DNA of 64,000 nucleotides from PFJX01 sp040751755. Lineage in GTDB: Bacteria > Pseudomonadota > Gammaproteobacteria > Burkholderiales > Thiobacillaceae. Positions 1 through 8,769 of this stretch are shown piece by piece. The notes below the pieces were generated by a model that worked only from the letters and a program-made list of their open reading frames with translations, was not told where the DNA came from and made no database searches. A program made the translations under genes and the position numbers. How positions within the stretch are numbered: the first letter of the stretch is position 1; each line of letters starts with the position of its first letter. Where the stretch lies: NCBI GenBank assembly GCA_040751755.1, contig JBFMHC010000046.1, positions 248,001-312,000 of the forward strand, in the 5' to 3' direction.

Positions 1-415
1 GTTCGCCGCCGTGCAGGCCGCCGGCATGACCCCCATCCTGTGCGTGGGTGAGACCCTGGGCGAGCGTGAGGACGGCGTGACCGAGGCCGTGGTGGGCCGC
101 CAGCTGGATGCCGTGATCGCCAAGTGCGGCGTCGCCGCGCTGGCGAAGTCGGTGGTCGCCTACGAGCCGGTCTGGGCGATCGGCACCGGCAAGACCGCCA
201 CGCCCGAGCAGGCGCAGGCGGTGCACGCCTTCATCCGCGCCAAGATCCGCGGCCTCGATGCCGCGGTCGCCGACGGCCTGGTCATCCAGTACGGCGGCAG
301 CGTCAAGGCCAGCAACGCGGTCGAGTTGTTCGCGCAGCCCGACATCGACGGCGGCCTGATCGGCGGCGCCTCCCTCAATGCCGAGGAATTCCTCGCGATC
401 TGCCGCGCCGGTTAA
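1..415 (+). CDS. tpiA: Triosephosphate isomerase, 3' part
   Basis: C-terminal part of triosephosphate isomerase, which interconverts dihydroxyacetone phosphate and glyceraldehyde 3-phosphate in glycolysis and gluconeogenesis. The frame is open from base 2, so the start lies outside the window and about half of the usual 250 residues is present. The catalytic glutamate loop (YEPVWAIGTGKTAT) and the phosphate-binding YGGSVKASN and GGLIGGASL segments are visible. It is followed 9 bases later by secG, the usual partner in proteobacteria. No anomaly seen in the visible part. Confidence 0.97.
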   Translation, partial: FAAVQAAGMTPILCVGETLGEREDGVTEAVVGRQLDAVIAKCGVAALAKSVVAYEPVWAIGTGKTATPEQAQAVHAFIRAKIRGLDAAVADGLVIQYGGSVKASNAVELFAQPDIDGGLIGGASLNAEEFLAICRAG

Positions 416-424
416 GGAAGAGAC

Positions 425-766
425 ATGGAGTTCATCGTCTGGATCGTGCACCTGCTGGCCGCCGCCGGGGTGGTTGGGCTTGTGCTGATGCAGCACGGCA
501 AGGGCGCGGACATGGGTGCGGCCTTCGGCAGCGGCTCCTCCGGCAGCCTGTTCGGCGCCACCGGTTCCGCGAATTTCCTGTCGCGCACCACCGCGGTGCT
601 GGCGACCGTGTTCTTCATCACCAGCCTGGGTCTCGCCTATTTCTCCGGCACCAAGAAGACCCAGCCGGTCATCCAGGCCCCCGCGGTGCCGAGCGCGCCC
701 GCGGCCCCCGTTGCGCCGCCGGCGCCCGGGAATGGCATGGATAAGTCCGGGGCGATTCCGCAATAA
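425..766 (+). CDS. secG: SecG, preprotein translocase subunit
   Basis: Small membrane subunit of the SecYEG channel that assists SecA-driven export. The 113-residue product has two hydrophobic helices (about residues 3-22 and 52-75) joined by a Gly/Ser-rich cytoplasmic loop that contains the family's KGADMGAAFG segment. An Ala/Pro-rich tail follows. The start has AGGAAGAG upstream. It sits between tpiA and tRNA-Leu, an order common in beta- and gammaproteobacteria. Confidence 0.95.
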   Translation: MEFIVWIVHLLAAAGVVGLVLMQHGKGADMGAAFGSGSSGSLFGATGSANFLSRTTAVLATVFFITSLGLAYFSGTKKTQPVIQAPAVPSAPAAPVAPPAPGNGMDKSGAIPQ

Positions 767-818
767 TCGCCCGGTAGTTCGAGTTTTGCCGGATGCCTGC
801 ACGGTGTCCGGCCCACGT

Positions 819-903
819 GCCGACGTGGTGAAATTGGTAGACACGCTATCTTGAGGGGGTAGTGACGAAAGTCGTGCGAGTTCGAGTCTCGCCGTCGGCA
901 CCA
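819..903 (+). tRNA. tRNA-Leu (GAG)
   Basis: The acceptor arms GCCGACG (819-825) and CGTCGGC (893-899) pair fully and are followed by A and an encoded CCA. The D arm carries TGGTAGAC, the anticodon stem CTATC/GGTAG encloses loop TTGAGGG (anticodon GAG), a long class II variable arm (TGACGAAAGTCGT) follows, and the T loop is GTTCGAGTC. The long variable arm and the anticodon identify a leucine tRNA. Confidence 0.96.
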
Positions 904-926
904 GATCAAGGGCAGGAATGCCCGCC

Positions 927-954
927 AAAAGCCCGCCACGCCGCGGGCTTTTTT
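927..954 (+). terminator. Rho-independent terminator after tRNA-Leu
   Basis: AAAAGCCCGC (927-936) pairs with GCGGGCTTTT (943-952) around a 6-base loop, followed by more T. The A run on one side and T run on the other mean it can stop transcription from both strands: from secG/tRNA-Leu, and from the minus-strand operon that ends at 1004. Confidence 0.85.
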
Positions 955-1003
955 CTTGTCTGCAGGTCGTGCGTCTCGCGCCCACGCGGCCGCGCCGGCC
1001 GCT

Positions 1004-1318
1004 TCACAGATAGGCCTTCGCCTCCTCGCCCGGGTTGGGCAGCCCGGCGACGCGCCAGGCCTCGCGCGGGTTGGGGAAGAGGGTGTGCAGGCAGCCCCGT
1101 GCGAAGCCGCCCAGGTGGCAGACGTGCGGCAGGGCTGGCGGCGCGCCCCGGCGCAGATAGCTCGCGCGCAACTGCCGAAGCAGGGCGAGCTGGCGTTCGT
1201 CCAGTTCGCCCAGGCCGTCCAGGGCGGCGATACGGCGCGCGGTTTCCTCGTTCCAGGTCTCCATCTCGCGAATGAAACCGTCGGCGTCGAAACTGGGGTT
1301 GCGATCCATCATGTCCAT
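1004..1318 (-). CDS. DsrC/TusE-like protein lacking the redox cysteines
   Basis: 104-residue protein with the DsrC/TusE layout: an N-terminal DxDGFI...WNEE segment (residues 11-26), a central helical region, and a C-terminal LFPNPREAWRVAGLPNP segment matching the LFP...QAC.IAGLPKP arm of DsrC. In DsrC the conserved cysteine of that arm and the penultimate cysteine form the sulfur-carrying trisulfide. Here the first is Trp88 and the arm ends EEAKAYL, so neither is present; the only cysteines are at 67 and 76. It is therefore unlikely to be a standard sulfur carrier and could be a regulator or binding partner. Last gene of the dsrA operon, with GGAGG before the start. Confidence 0.72.
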   Translation of the reverse strand: MDMMDRNPSFDADGFIREMETWNEETARRIAALDGLGELDERQLALLRQLRASYLRRGAPPALPHVCHLGGFARGCLHTLFPNPREAWRVAGLPNPGEEAKAYL

Positions 1319-1348
1319 GGCGTTGGCCTCCGTGCGGTCGTGGTGTGG

Positions 1349-1762
1349 TCAATACTGGTCCGCCGTCCACTCGTCGAGCGGCGAACAGTCTTCCAGGGTG
1401 GAGCCGCCGGCGCCCTTCGACATCGGTGCGTAGCAGAGGTATTGCCGCCCATCGCCGTCGTCCAGGTTGCGTAATGGGAGGTCGCCGATCGTTTCGTAGC
1501 CCTCGGTATCCATGACGATGAAGCGGTATTCGTCGCCATCGCCGACGCCGATCTCCATGCGTCCGCCGTTGCCTTCGCCGTACTTCTGCCACCAGGTGTC
1601 CGGGTCGCCGCCCGCGAAGCTGGGCGACATCGCCGACCCGCCGCGCCAGGAGACGATGGTGGGTTCGTGCATCAGGTGCTGACGCGCGGCGTTCTTGGCC
1701 AGGAAGCTGGCGCGCCGAAAGTCCAGTTCGCCAGCGGGGTAGTCGATGTGGATGTCCGTCAT
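1349..1762 (-). CDS. Small acidic protein of the dsrA operon, unassigned
   Basis: 137 residues, no signal peptide or membrane segment, rich in Asp, Glu and Gly with a low-complexity GDGDE stretch. It resembles a small family I remember under the Archaeoglobus name AF1514 (pattern YGxGxGGR..I.V.DGxxYxFI), but this is a memory match with low certainty. The start has TTGGAGGTG six bases upstream, which selects ATG at 1762 over longer readings. It lies 29 bases after dsrA and 30 bases before the DsrC-like gene, so all three are probably one transcript. No function can be assigned. Confidence 0.7.
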   Translation of the reverse strand: MTDIHIDYPAGELDFRRASFLAKNAARQHLMHEPTIVSWRGGSAMSPSFAGGDPDTWWQKYGEGNGGRMEIGVGDGDEYRFIVMDTEGYETIGDLPLRNLDDGDGRQYLCYAPMSKGAGGSTLEDCSPLDEWTADQY

Positions 1763-1791
1763 CTCGTTCACCTCCAAGCGGTCAGTGCGCC

Positions 1792-3120
1792 TCAGACCGC
1801 CTTGGCGAGTCCGCCGCGGCGCGCGCCGGCCTCCGCCTTGCGCGCGAACCACTTCTCGGCCTCCTCGTCCCAGCCGTCGGTGCGAATGTAGGGATTGGTG
1901 CGGGGGTGGAGGACCATGTTCGGGTCCACCTCCAGGCCGATCCCCTCCAGGAAGTTCACCGGGCCGATGCGCTCGATCATCTCGCCGGTGCGCTCGTGCT
2001 CCAGCGCGTTCTCGGCGAAGAAGTCCAGCACGCCGCGCGCCAGCTCGTTGAGGCGGTCGAAGTCGTCGTCGCTCTCCAGCTTCATGAACGGCACGATCAC
2101 CGTGCCCATGCTGGCGCCGATCTTCAGCACCCCCTTGCCGCCGACCAGGACGGTCACGCCCTTGTCCCTGCCGGGCAGCAGCGCGCCAGGCATGACGTTC
2201 AGGCAGTGCATGCAGCGTACGCAGTTGTGGTTGTCGATCTCCAGTGCGTGCGCGTCGGACAGCGCCACCCGCGTGATGCCTTCCGCCACGGGGGCGTCCG
2301 TGTTGTCCGCCAGCTGGATCGCCTTGGTGGGGCACAGGTTCACCACCATGTTGATGGCGTCCTTGAGGCCGTGCGCGGCGAACCATGCGCGCGCCAGCCC
2401 CTCGTCGGCGCGGATGCCGTCGCGCCAGGTGCCGATGGTGGCCATGTCCGAGCGCTGGATGGCGTTGACGCAGTCGTTGGGGCAGCCGGAGAACTTGAAC
2501 TTGAACTTGTACGGCAGGCTGGGCCGGTGCATGTCGTCGATGTTGCGGTTGATCACGGTACGCAGGGCGCGCGCCTCGTCGTAGCAGGACATCTCGCAGC
2601 GCGCCGCGCCGACGCAGGACATCGAGGTGCGCAGGGAGGGGCCCGCGCCACCCAGGTCGAAGCCCATGACGTTGAGGCCGTCGAAGGCGCGCTGCACGTC
2701 CTCGGTGCGGATGCCCTGGAACATGATGTCGCCGGACTGGCCGTGGAAGGCGATCAGGCCCGAGCCCCCCGCCTCCAGCCAGGTGTCGCAGAGCTGGCGC
2801 AGCAGGTCAGAGGTGTAGTGCATGCCCGCCGGCGGCTGCACGCGCAGGGTGTGGAACTCCGCCGCCTCTGGGAACAGGGGCGCGCCGTCCGCGTCCTTGA
2901 GCTCCGTGAAACGCGGGATGATGCCCGCGCCATAGCCCACCACGCCGACGGTGCCGCCCTTCCAGTAGCCGGCGCGGTCGCGGTAGGAGGTCTCCAGCTG
3001 GCCCATCAGGTCGGCCATCATCGGGGTGTCGTGCGCCAGCCGCTTCAGGCCGCTGACGAAGGAGGGCCAGGGACCGGTTTCCAGTTGGTCGAGCATGGGG
3101 GTGTCGGGCAGGGTGTTCAT
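1792..3120 (-). CDS. dsrA: DsrA-type dissimilatory sulfite reductase alpha subunit, without DsrB
   Basis: 442 residues, the length of DsrA, the siroheme/iron-sulfur subunit of dissimilatory sulfite reductase. The siroheme-coupled cluster cysteines are visible at 169, 175 and 179 (SCVGAARCEMSC) and at 213 and 217 (GCPNDC). They follow the PYKFKFKF segment typical of DsrA. An inserted ferredoxin domain has Cys263 and the CVRCMHC set (300, 303, 306). Known DsrA works as an alpha2beta2 complex with DsrB, but no dsrB is next to it. The start at 3120 is chosen because GGAGG lies six bases upstream; a further 19 codons are open without an RBS. First gene of a three-gene operon divergent from suf. 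Reaction direction cannot be read from sequence. Confidence 0.85.
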   Translation of the reverse strand: MNTLPDTPMLDQLETGPWPSFVSGLKRLAHDTPMMADLMGQLETSYRDRAGYWKGGTVGVVGYGAGIIPRFTELKDADGAPLFPEAAEFHTLRVQPPAGMHYTSDLLRQLCDTWLEAGGSGLIAFHGQSGDIMFQGIRTEDVQRAFDGLNVMGFDLGGAGPSLRTSMSCVGAARCEMSCYDEARALRTVINRNIDDMHRPSLPYKFKFKFSGCPNDCVNAIQRSDMATIGTWRDGIRADEGLARAWFAAHGLKDAINMVVNLCPTKAIQLADNTDAPVAEGITRVALSDAHALEIDNHNCVRCMHCLNVMPGALLPGRDKGVTVLVGGKGVLKIGASMGTVIVPFMKLESDDDFDRLNELARGVLDFFAENALEHERTGEMIERIGPVNFLEGIGLEVDPNMVLHPRTNPYIRTDGWDEEAEKWFARKAEAGARRGGLAKAV

Positions 3121-3179
3121 GTGAGTCCTCCAGATTGCGCCGCCTGCAAGGCCGGCAGCGGGCGCGGGAAAATGCACTA

Positions 3180-3204
3180 ATATCCTAGTAAATTACTCAA
3201 CAAT
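3180..3204. promoter_or_regulatory. Candidate IscR-like operator between dsrA and sufB
   Basis: The only AT-rich patch in the divergent gap. It contains the perfect palindrome AGTAA-A-TTACT (3187-3197). Aligned to the E. coli IscR type 1 consensus as I remember it, the 25-base site agrees at 20 positions. A shared site here would let an Rrf2-type iron-sulfur sensor control both the suf operon and the dsrA operon. No Rrf2 gene is in the window, so the regulator is inferred. Confidence 0.5.
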
Positions 3205-3283
3205 TCCAAGCCGGTTCTCGCGCCCCCTGGAGCCACACCGAGACGCATCGCCGGCCTGGATGCAGAACGTGGGGTGTGCGGAC

Positions 3284-4724
<1,441 letters not shown>

Positions 4725-4779
4725 GGCGCACACGGCCACCCCGGCGCGCCGGAATGACCGCCACGGAAAGGAGTCCGAG

Positions 4780-5543
<764 letters not shown>

Positions 5544-5547
<4 letters not shown>

Positions 5548-6812
5548 CCGACACGCAAACCTATGTCGAGGCGCTGTCCCGCATCACCGCCCCCGACTGG
5601 CTGGCCGCGCAGCGCAGCGCCGCCCTCGAGCGCTTCCTGCGCTCGGGCCTGCCGGGGACCGGCGAGGAGGCCTGGAAGTACACCTCGCTGGCGCGCCTGG
5701 AGCGGGCGACCCTGCATCCGCCCGCGGCCGGCGCGGGCGAGACGGTATGCCCGGACGTGGGCGCCTATCCCGGCCACGTCCTGGCCTTCCAGAACGGGCA
5801 GCTGGCCTGCCACGGCACCTGGCTGGCCAGCCAGGTGGCCGGCACCCTGCGCCACCTGGGCGAGACGCCGGTGACCCTCGAATACCTGGGGCGGCAGGCG
5901 GACAGCGGCGTCCTGGCCAGCCTCAACCTGGCGCTGTGGCAGGACGGCGCCCGCCTCTACGCGCCAGCGGGTGCGCGCCTGGCCGTGCCGGTGTTCGCCG
6001 TCTACGGCGCCGACGAGGCGGAGGCCATGCTGCACCCGCGCACCCTGGCGGTGCTGGAGGCGGATGCCGAGGCGGTGCTGGTCGAGCATTACCTGGGGCA
6101 GACCGGCCACGCCTACTGGCAGAACGCGGTGAGCGAGGTGCACCTGGGGGCGGGGGCCAGCCTCACCCACGTGCGCGTGGTGGAGGAGGGTGCGGCCGCC
6201 ACCCATACCGGCCGCACCGCCGTGCGTCTGGGGCGGGGCAGCCGCTATCGCGCCCTGCACGTCGGCCTGGAGGGCGTCCTGGCCCGCCACGAGCTGGAAA
6301 TCGAGCTGGACGGCGCCGGTGCGAGTGCGCGCATAGACGGCCTCGACCTGGCAGACGCCCGTCGTCATGCCGACCTGCGCCTGCGTGTGACGCACCGCGC
6401 CACCGACACCGCCAGCCGCGTCGCCTGGCGCGGCATCGCGGACGGGCGCGGCCGTGCGGTGTTCGACGGCCACGTGGTGGTGGAGCGCGCGGCGCACCGC
6501 ACCGACGCGCAGCAATCCTGCAAGGGCCTGCTGCTCTCGCCGCATGCCGAGGTGGACGCCATGCCCCGCCTGGAGATCTACGCCGACGACGTGAAATGCG
6601 GCCACGGCGCCAGCGTCGGCAACCTGGATGCCGCGGCCCTGTTCTACCTGCGCAGCCGGGGCATCGCGGCGGACGCGGCGCGGCGCCTGCTGCTGCGCGG
6701 CTTTGCCGGCGAGGCCCTGGGGCTGCTGGAGGAGACGCACCTGACGGACTGGCTCGCGCCCAGGCTGGAGGCGGCGCTGGCGCGCGGCGACGCCGGGGAG
6801 GCGCGGCCATGA
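5544..6812 (+). CDS. sufD: SufD, Fe-S scaffold subunit
   Basis: 422 residues, the paralogue of SufB that completes the SufBC2D scaffold and is needed for iron acquisition by the complex. The C-terminal half shows the parallel beta-helix core and the conserved EIYADDVKCGHGASVG segment followed by LFYLRSRG, which is shared with SufB. It overlaps sufC upstream and sufU downstream by ATGA, indicating translational coupling. Confidence 0.94.
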
Positions 6813-7312
6813 ACGCGCGCGACGAGTTGCACGACAGCTCCCGCAGCCTCTACGAGGAGGTGATCCTGGAACACAACCGCCACCCCCGCCACTACCCCGA
6901 GAACCCGGCGGGCAGCACCCACCATGCGCATGGCTTCAACCCCCTGTGCAACGACGAGGTGACGGTGCACCTGCGCCTGGAGGACGGGGTGATTCGGGAG
7001 GCGGGCTTCGAGGGCGCCGGCTGCGCCGTGTCCATGGCCTCCGCGTCGCTGATGATGGAGGCCATCCAGGGCAGGAGCGTGGCGGAGGCGGCCGGCCTGT
7101 TCGCCCGCGTCCACGCCCTGCTGGCGGAGGAAGGGTCGGCGGAGGGCGTGGGCAAGCTGAAGGTGCTGGCGGGCGTGAAGGCCTTTCCCATGCGGGTGAA
7201 GTGTGCCACCCTGGCCTGGCACACCCTCATGGCGGCCCTGGAGAACCAGGCCGGCACCGTCACCACGGAAGACGCGGCGGCCTGGTGCCCGCAACCCGGG
7301 GACGCGCCATGA
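6809..7312 (+). CDS. sufU: SufU/IscU-like zinc or Fe-S scaffold protein
   Basis: 167 residues. Three conserved cysteines (47, 72, 132) and Asp49 lie in NPLCND, GAGCAVSMAS and VKCATLAW, matching SufU, which in Gram-positive bacteria is a zinc-dependent sulfur acceptor for SufS. A roughly 18-residue insertion between the second and third cysteines is typical of SufU rather than IscU. It overlaps sufD and sufT by 4 bases each. Its presence without a sufS neighbour is notable. Confidence 0.9.
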   Translation: MNARDELHDSSRSLYEEVILEHNRHPRHYPENPAGSTHHAHGFNPLCNDEVTVHLRLEDGVIREAGFEGAGCAVSMASASLMMEAIQGRSVAEAAGLFARVHALLAEEGSAEGVGKLKVLAGVKAFPMRVKCATLAWHTLMAALENQAGTVTTEDAAAWCPQPGDAP

Positions 7313-7659
7313 ACATCGACCTGGGCGGGCTCCTCGGCCGGCGACCGGCGGCGGGCGGCCTGCGCGAGCGGGTCGTCGAGGCGCTGCGCGGGATCCGCGA
7401 CCCCGAGCTGCCGCTCAACATCTACGACCTGGGCCTGGTGTACGGCCTGGAGGTCGACGAGGAGGCGGGCCGCGTGGACATCCGCATGACCCTCACCGCC
7501 CCCGCCTGTCCAGTCGCACAGACCTTCCCGGCATGGGTGGAGGCCGCCGTGGCGGCGGTGCACGGGGTCCGCGAGGCGCACGTGGAGCTGGTCTGGGAGC
7601 CGCCCTGGGACTGGAGCCATCTCAGCGAGGCGGCGCGGCTGCAGTTGGGGCTGGCCTGA
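7309..7659 (+). CDS. sufT: SufT, DUF59 (MIP18-like) Fe-S maturation factor
   Basis: 116 residues with the DUF59 fold signature: IRDPELPLNIYDLGLVYG (residues 29-46) and a TLTAPACPVA cysteine loop near residue 65. SufT family proteins help mature or deliver Fe-S clusters to targets. The C-terminal PPWDWSHLSEAAR is the usual ending in suf operons. It overlaps sufU by 4 bases and the Rieske gene by 1 base (TGATG). Confidence 0.93.
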   Translation: MNIDLGGLLGRRPAAGGLRERVVEALRGIRDPELPLNIYDLGLVYGLEVDEEAGRVDIRMTLTAPACPVAQTFPAWVEAAVAAVHGVREAHVELVWEPPWDWSHLSEAARLQLGLA

Positions 7660-7979
7660 TGTCGGGCTGGGTGAGGGTGGCCCCTGTGGCGGCATTCCCC
7701 ATCGGCGAGCGCTGTGTCCTCGACGTGGACGGCGTGGACGTCGCGGTGTTCCACCTCGCCGAGGGCTACTTCGCCATCGAGGACGTCTGCACCCACGATG
7801 GCGGCGAACTGGCGAGCGGCGAGCTGGCGGGGTGCGAGATCGCCTGCCCGCGCCATGGCGCCCGCTTCGACGTCCGGACCGGCGCCGTCGTCGCGCCGCC
7901 CGCCTGCCAGGACGTGGCGGTCCTGCCCACGCGCCTGCGCGACGGCTGGGTGGAGGTGCGGGACGTGCGCTGGGACTGA
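7659..7979 (+). CDS. Rieske [2Fe-2S] ferredoxin of the suf operon
   Basis: 106-residue soluble protein with both Rieske motifs: C44-T-H46 and C63-P-R-H66, which ligate a 2Fe-2S cluster through two cysteines and two histidines. No oxygenase partner is nearby. Its place as the last suf gene, coupled by TGATG to sufT, suggests it donates electrons to cluster assembly or reports cluster status; this is inferred from position only. Confidence 0.9.
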   Translation: MSGWVRVAPVAAFPIGERCVLDVDGVDVAVFHLAEGYFAIEDVCTHDGGELASGELAGCEIACPRHGARFDVRTGAVVAPPACQDVAVLPTRLRDGWVEVRDVRWD

Positions 7980-7992
7980 GCCGCGACGCGGC

Positions 7993-8628
7993 CTACAGGG
8001 CCGGGGGCTCCCGGCCGAGCAGGGCCTTCTTCAGGCTTGCCTGGATCGGCCGCTCGCCCAGCCAGATACGCATCAGCGCGCGGTTGAAGCGCTCGCCGGC
8101 GATCGTGCCGAGCAGGGTCTTGCCTATGCCCACACGCGTGCCGATGCCCGGCAGGTAGTCGAGCTGGATGGTCGTGCCCTTGCGTACCTCCGGCACGCGG
8201 CGCAGCAGGCCCAGGAACTGCTCGGTCTCGTGTCTGAGGGCGTCCAGTTCGGCGGACGGATTGTTGGCCTGCAGCCCGTCCTTCAGCGCATCCAGGTTCT
8301 GTTCCGTGGAGAAGTCGCGCTGCAGGGTGATCTCCAGCCGGCGCGGCAGGTCGTCGCGCAGCGCCGTCGCCGCGTCGTGGGTGGGCTCGGGCAGGTAGAG
8401 GGCGGCGACGTAGATGCGGAAGCCCCACAGGCTGCGCTGCCCGGCCCCGTTCAGGACCAGGCGCTCGCTGGCCAGGGCGACATGTCCCGGCAGGTGCACG
8501 CCGGCGATCTCGATGTCGGCCGCGTGCGACGCGGTGTGCGGTGTCGCCAGCGCGAGCAGGAGCATGGCGGACCAGAGGCGGCGGATCGCGCGGGGGGCGA
8601 TGGGCTGGGTGGGCAGGGCGTCTGGCAT
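7993..8628 (-). CDS. Periplasmic chalcone-isomerase-fold protein
   Basis: About 211 residues with an N-terminal signal peptide (Arg-rich start, LLLALATPHTASHA then cleavage). The mature part carries the bacterial chalcone isomerase-like pattern: VLNGAGQRSLWGFRIYVAALYLP near the start and GTTIQLDYLPGIGT and ALMRIWLGERP near the end. These proteins are thought to bind fatty-acid-like ligands; no enzyme activity is implied. The start is taken at ATG 8628, with 8646 as alternative; no clear RBS. It converges on the Rieske gene with 13 bases between. Confidence 0.8.
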   Translation of the reverse strand: MPDALPTQPIAPRAIRRLWSAMLLLALATPHTASHAADIEIAGVHLPGHVALASERLVLNGAGQRSLWGFRIYVAALYLPEPTHDAATALRDDLPRRLEITLQRDFSTEQNLDALKDGLQANNPSAELDALRHETEQFLGLLRRVPEVRKGTTIQLDYLPGIGTRVGIGKTLLGTIAGERFNRALMRIWLGERPIQASLKKALLGREPPAL

Positions 8629-8769
8629 GGCGTCCCCGTGGTGCACATTGGGCGATGGCCGACATGTTGCCTGACGGCGGCAAAATTGGCAGCCGTCGGT
8701 GTCGGTGCTAAAGCTGTAACAATTTCTTCATAGGCTTGGCCGGTCTGTGTCTTCGATGTGTGGTGCCGT

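Noticed and set aside
904..1003. Integrase or att site after tRNA-Leu
   Set aside because: Searched because the insertion follows a tRNA; no integrase-like gene and no repeat of the tRNA end was seen in the window.
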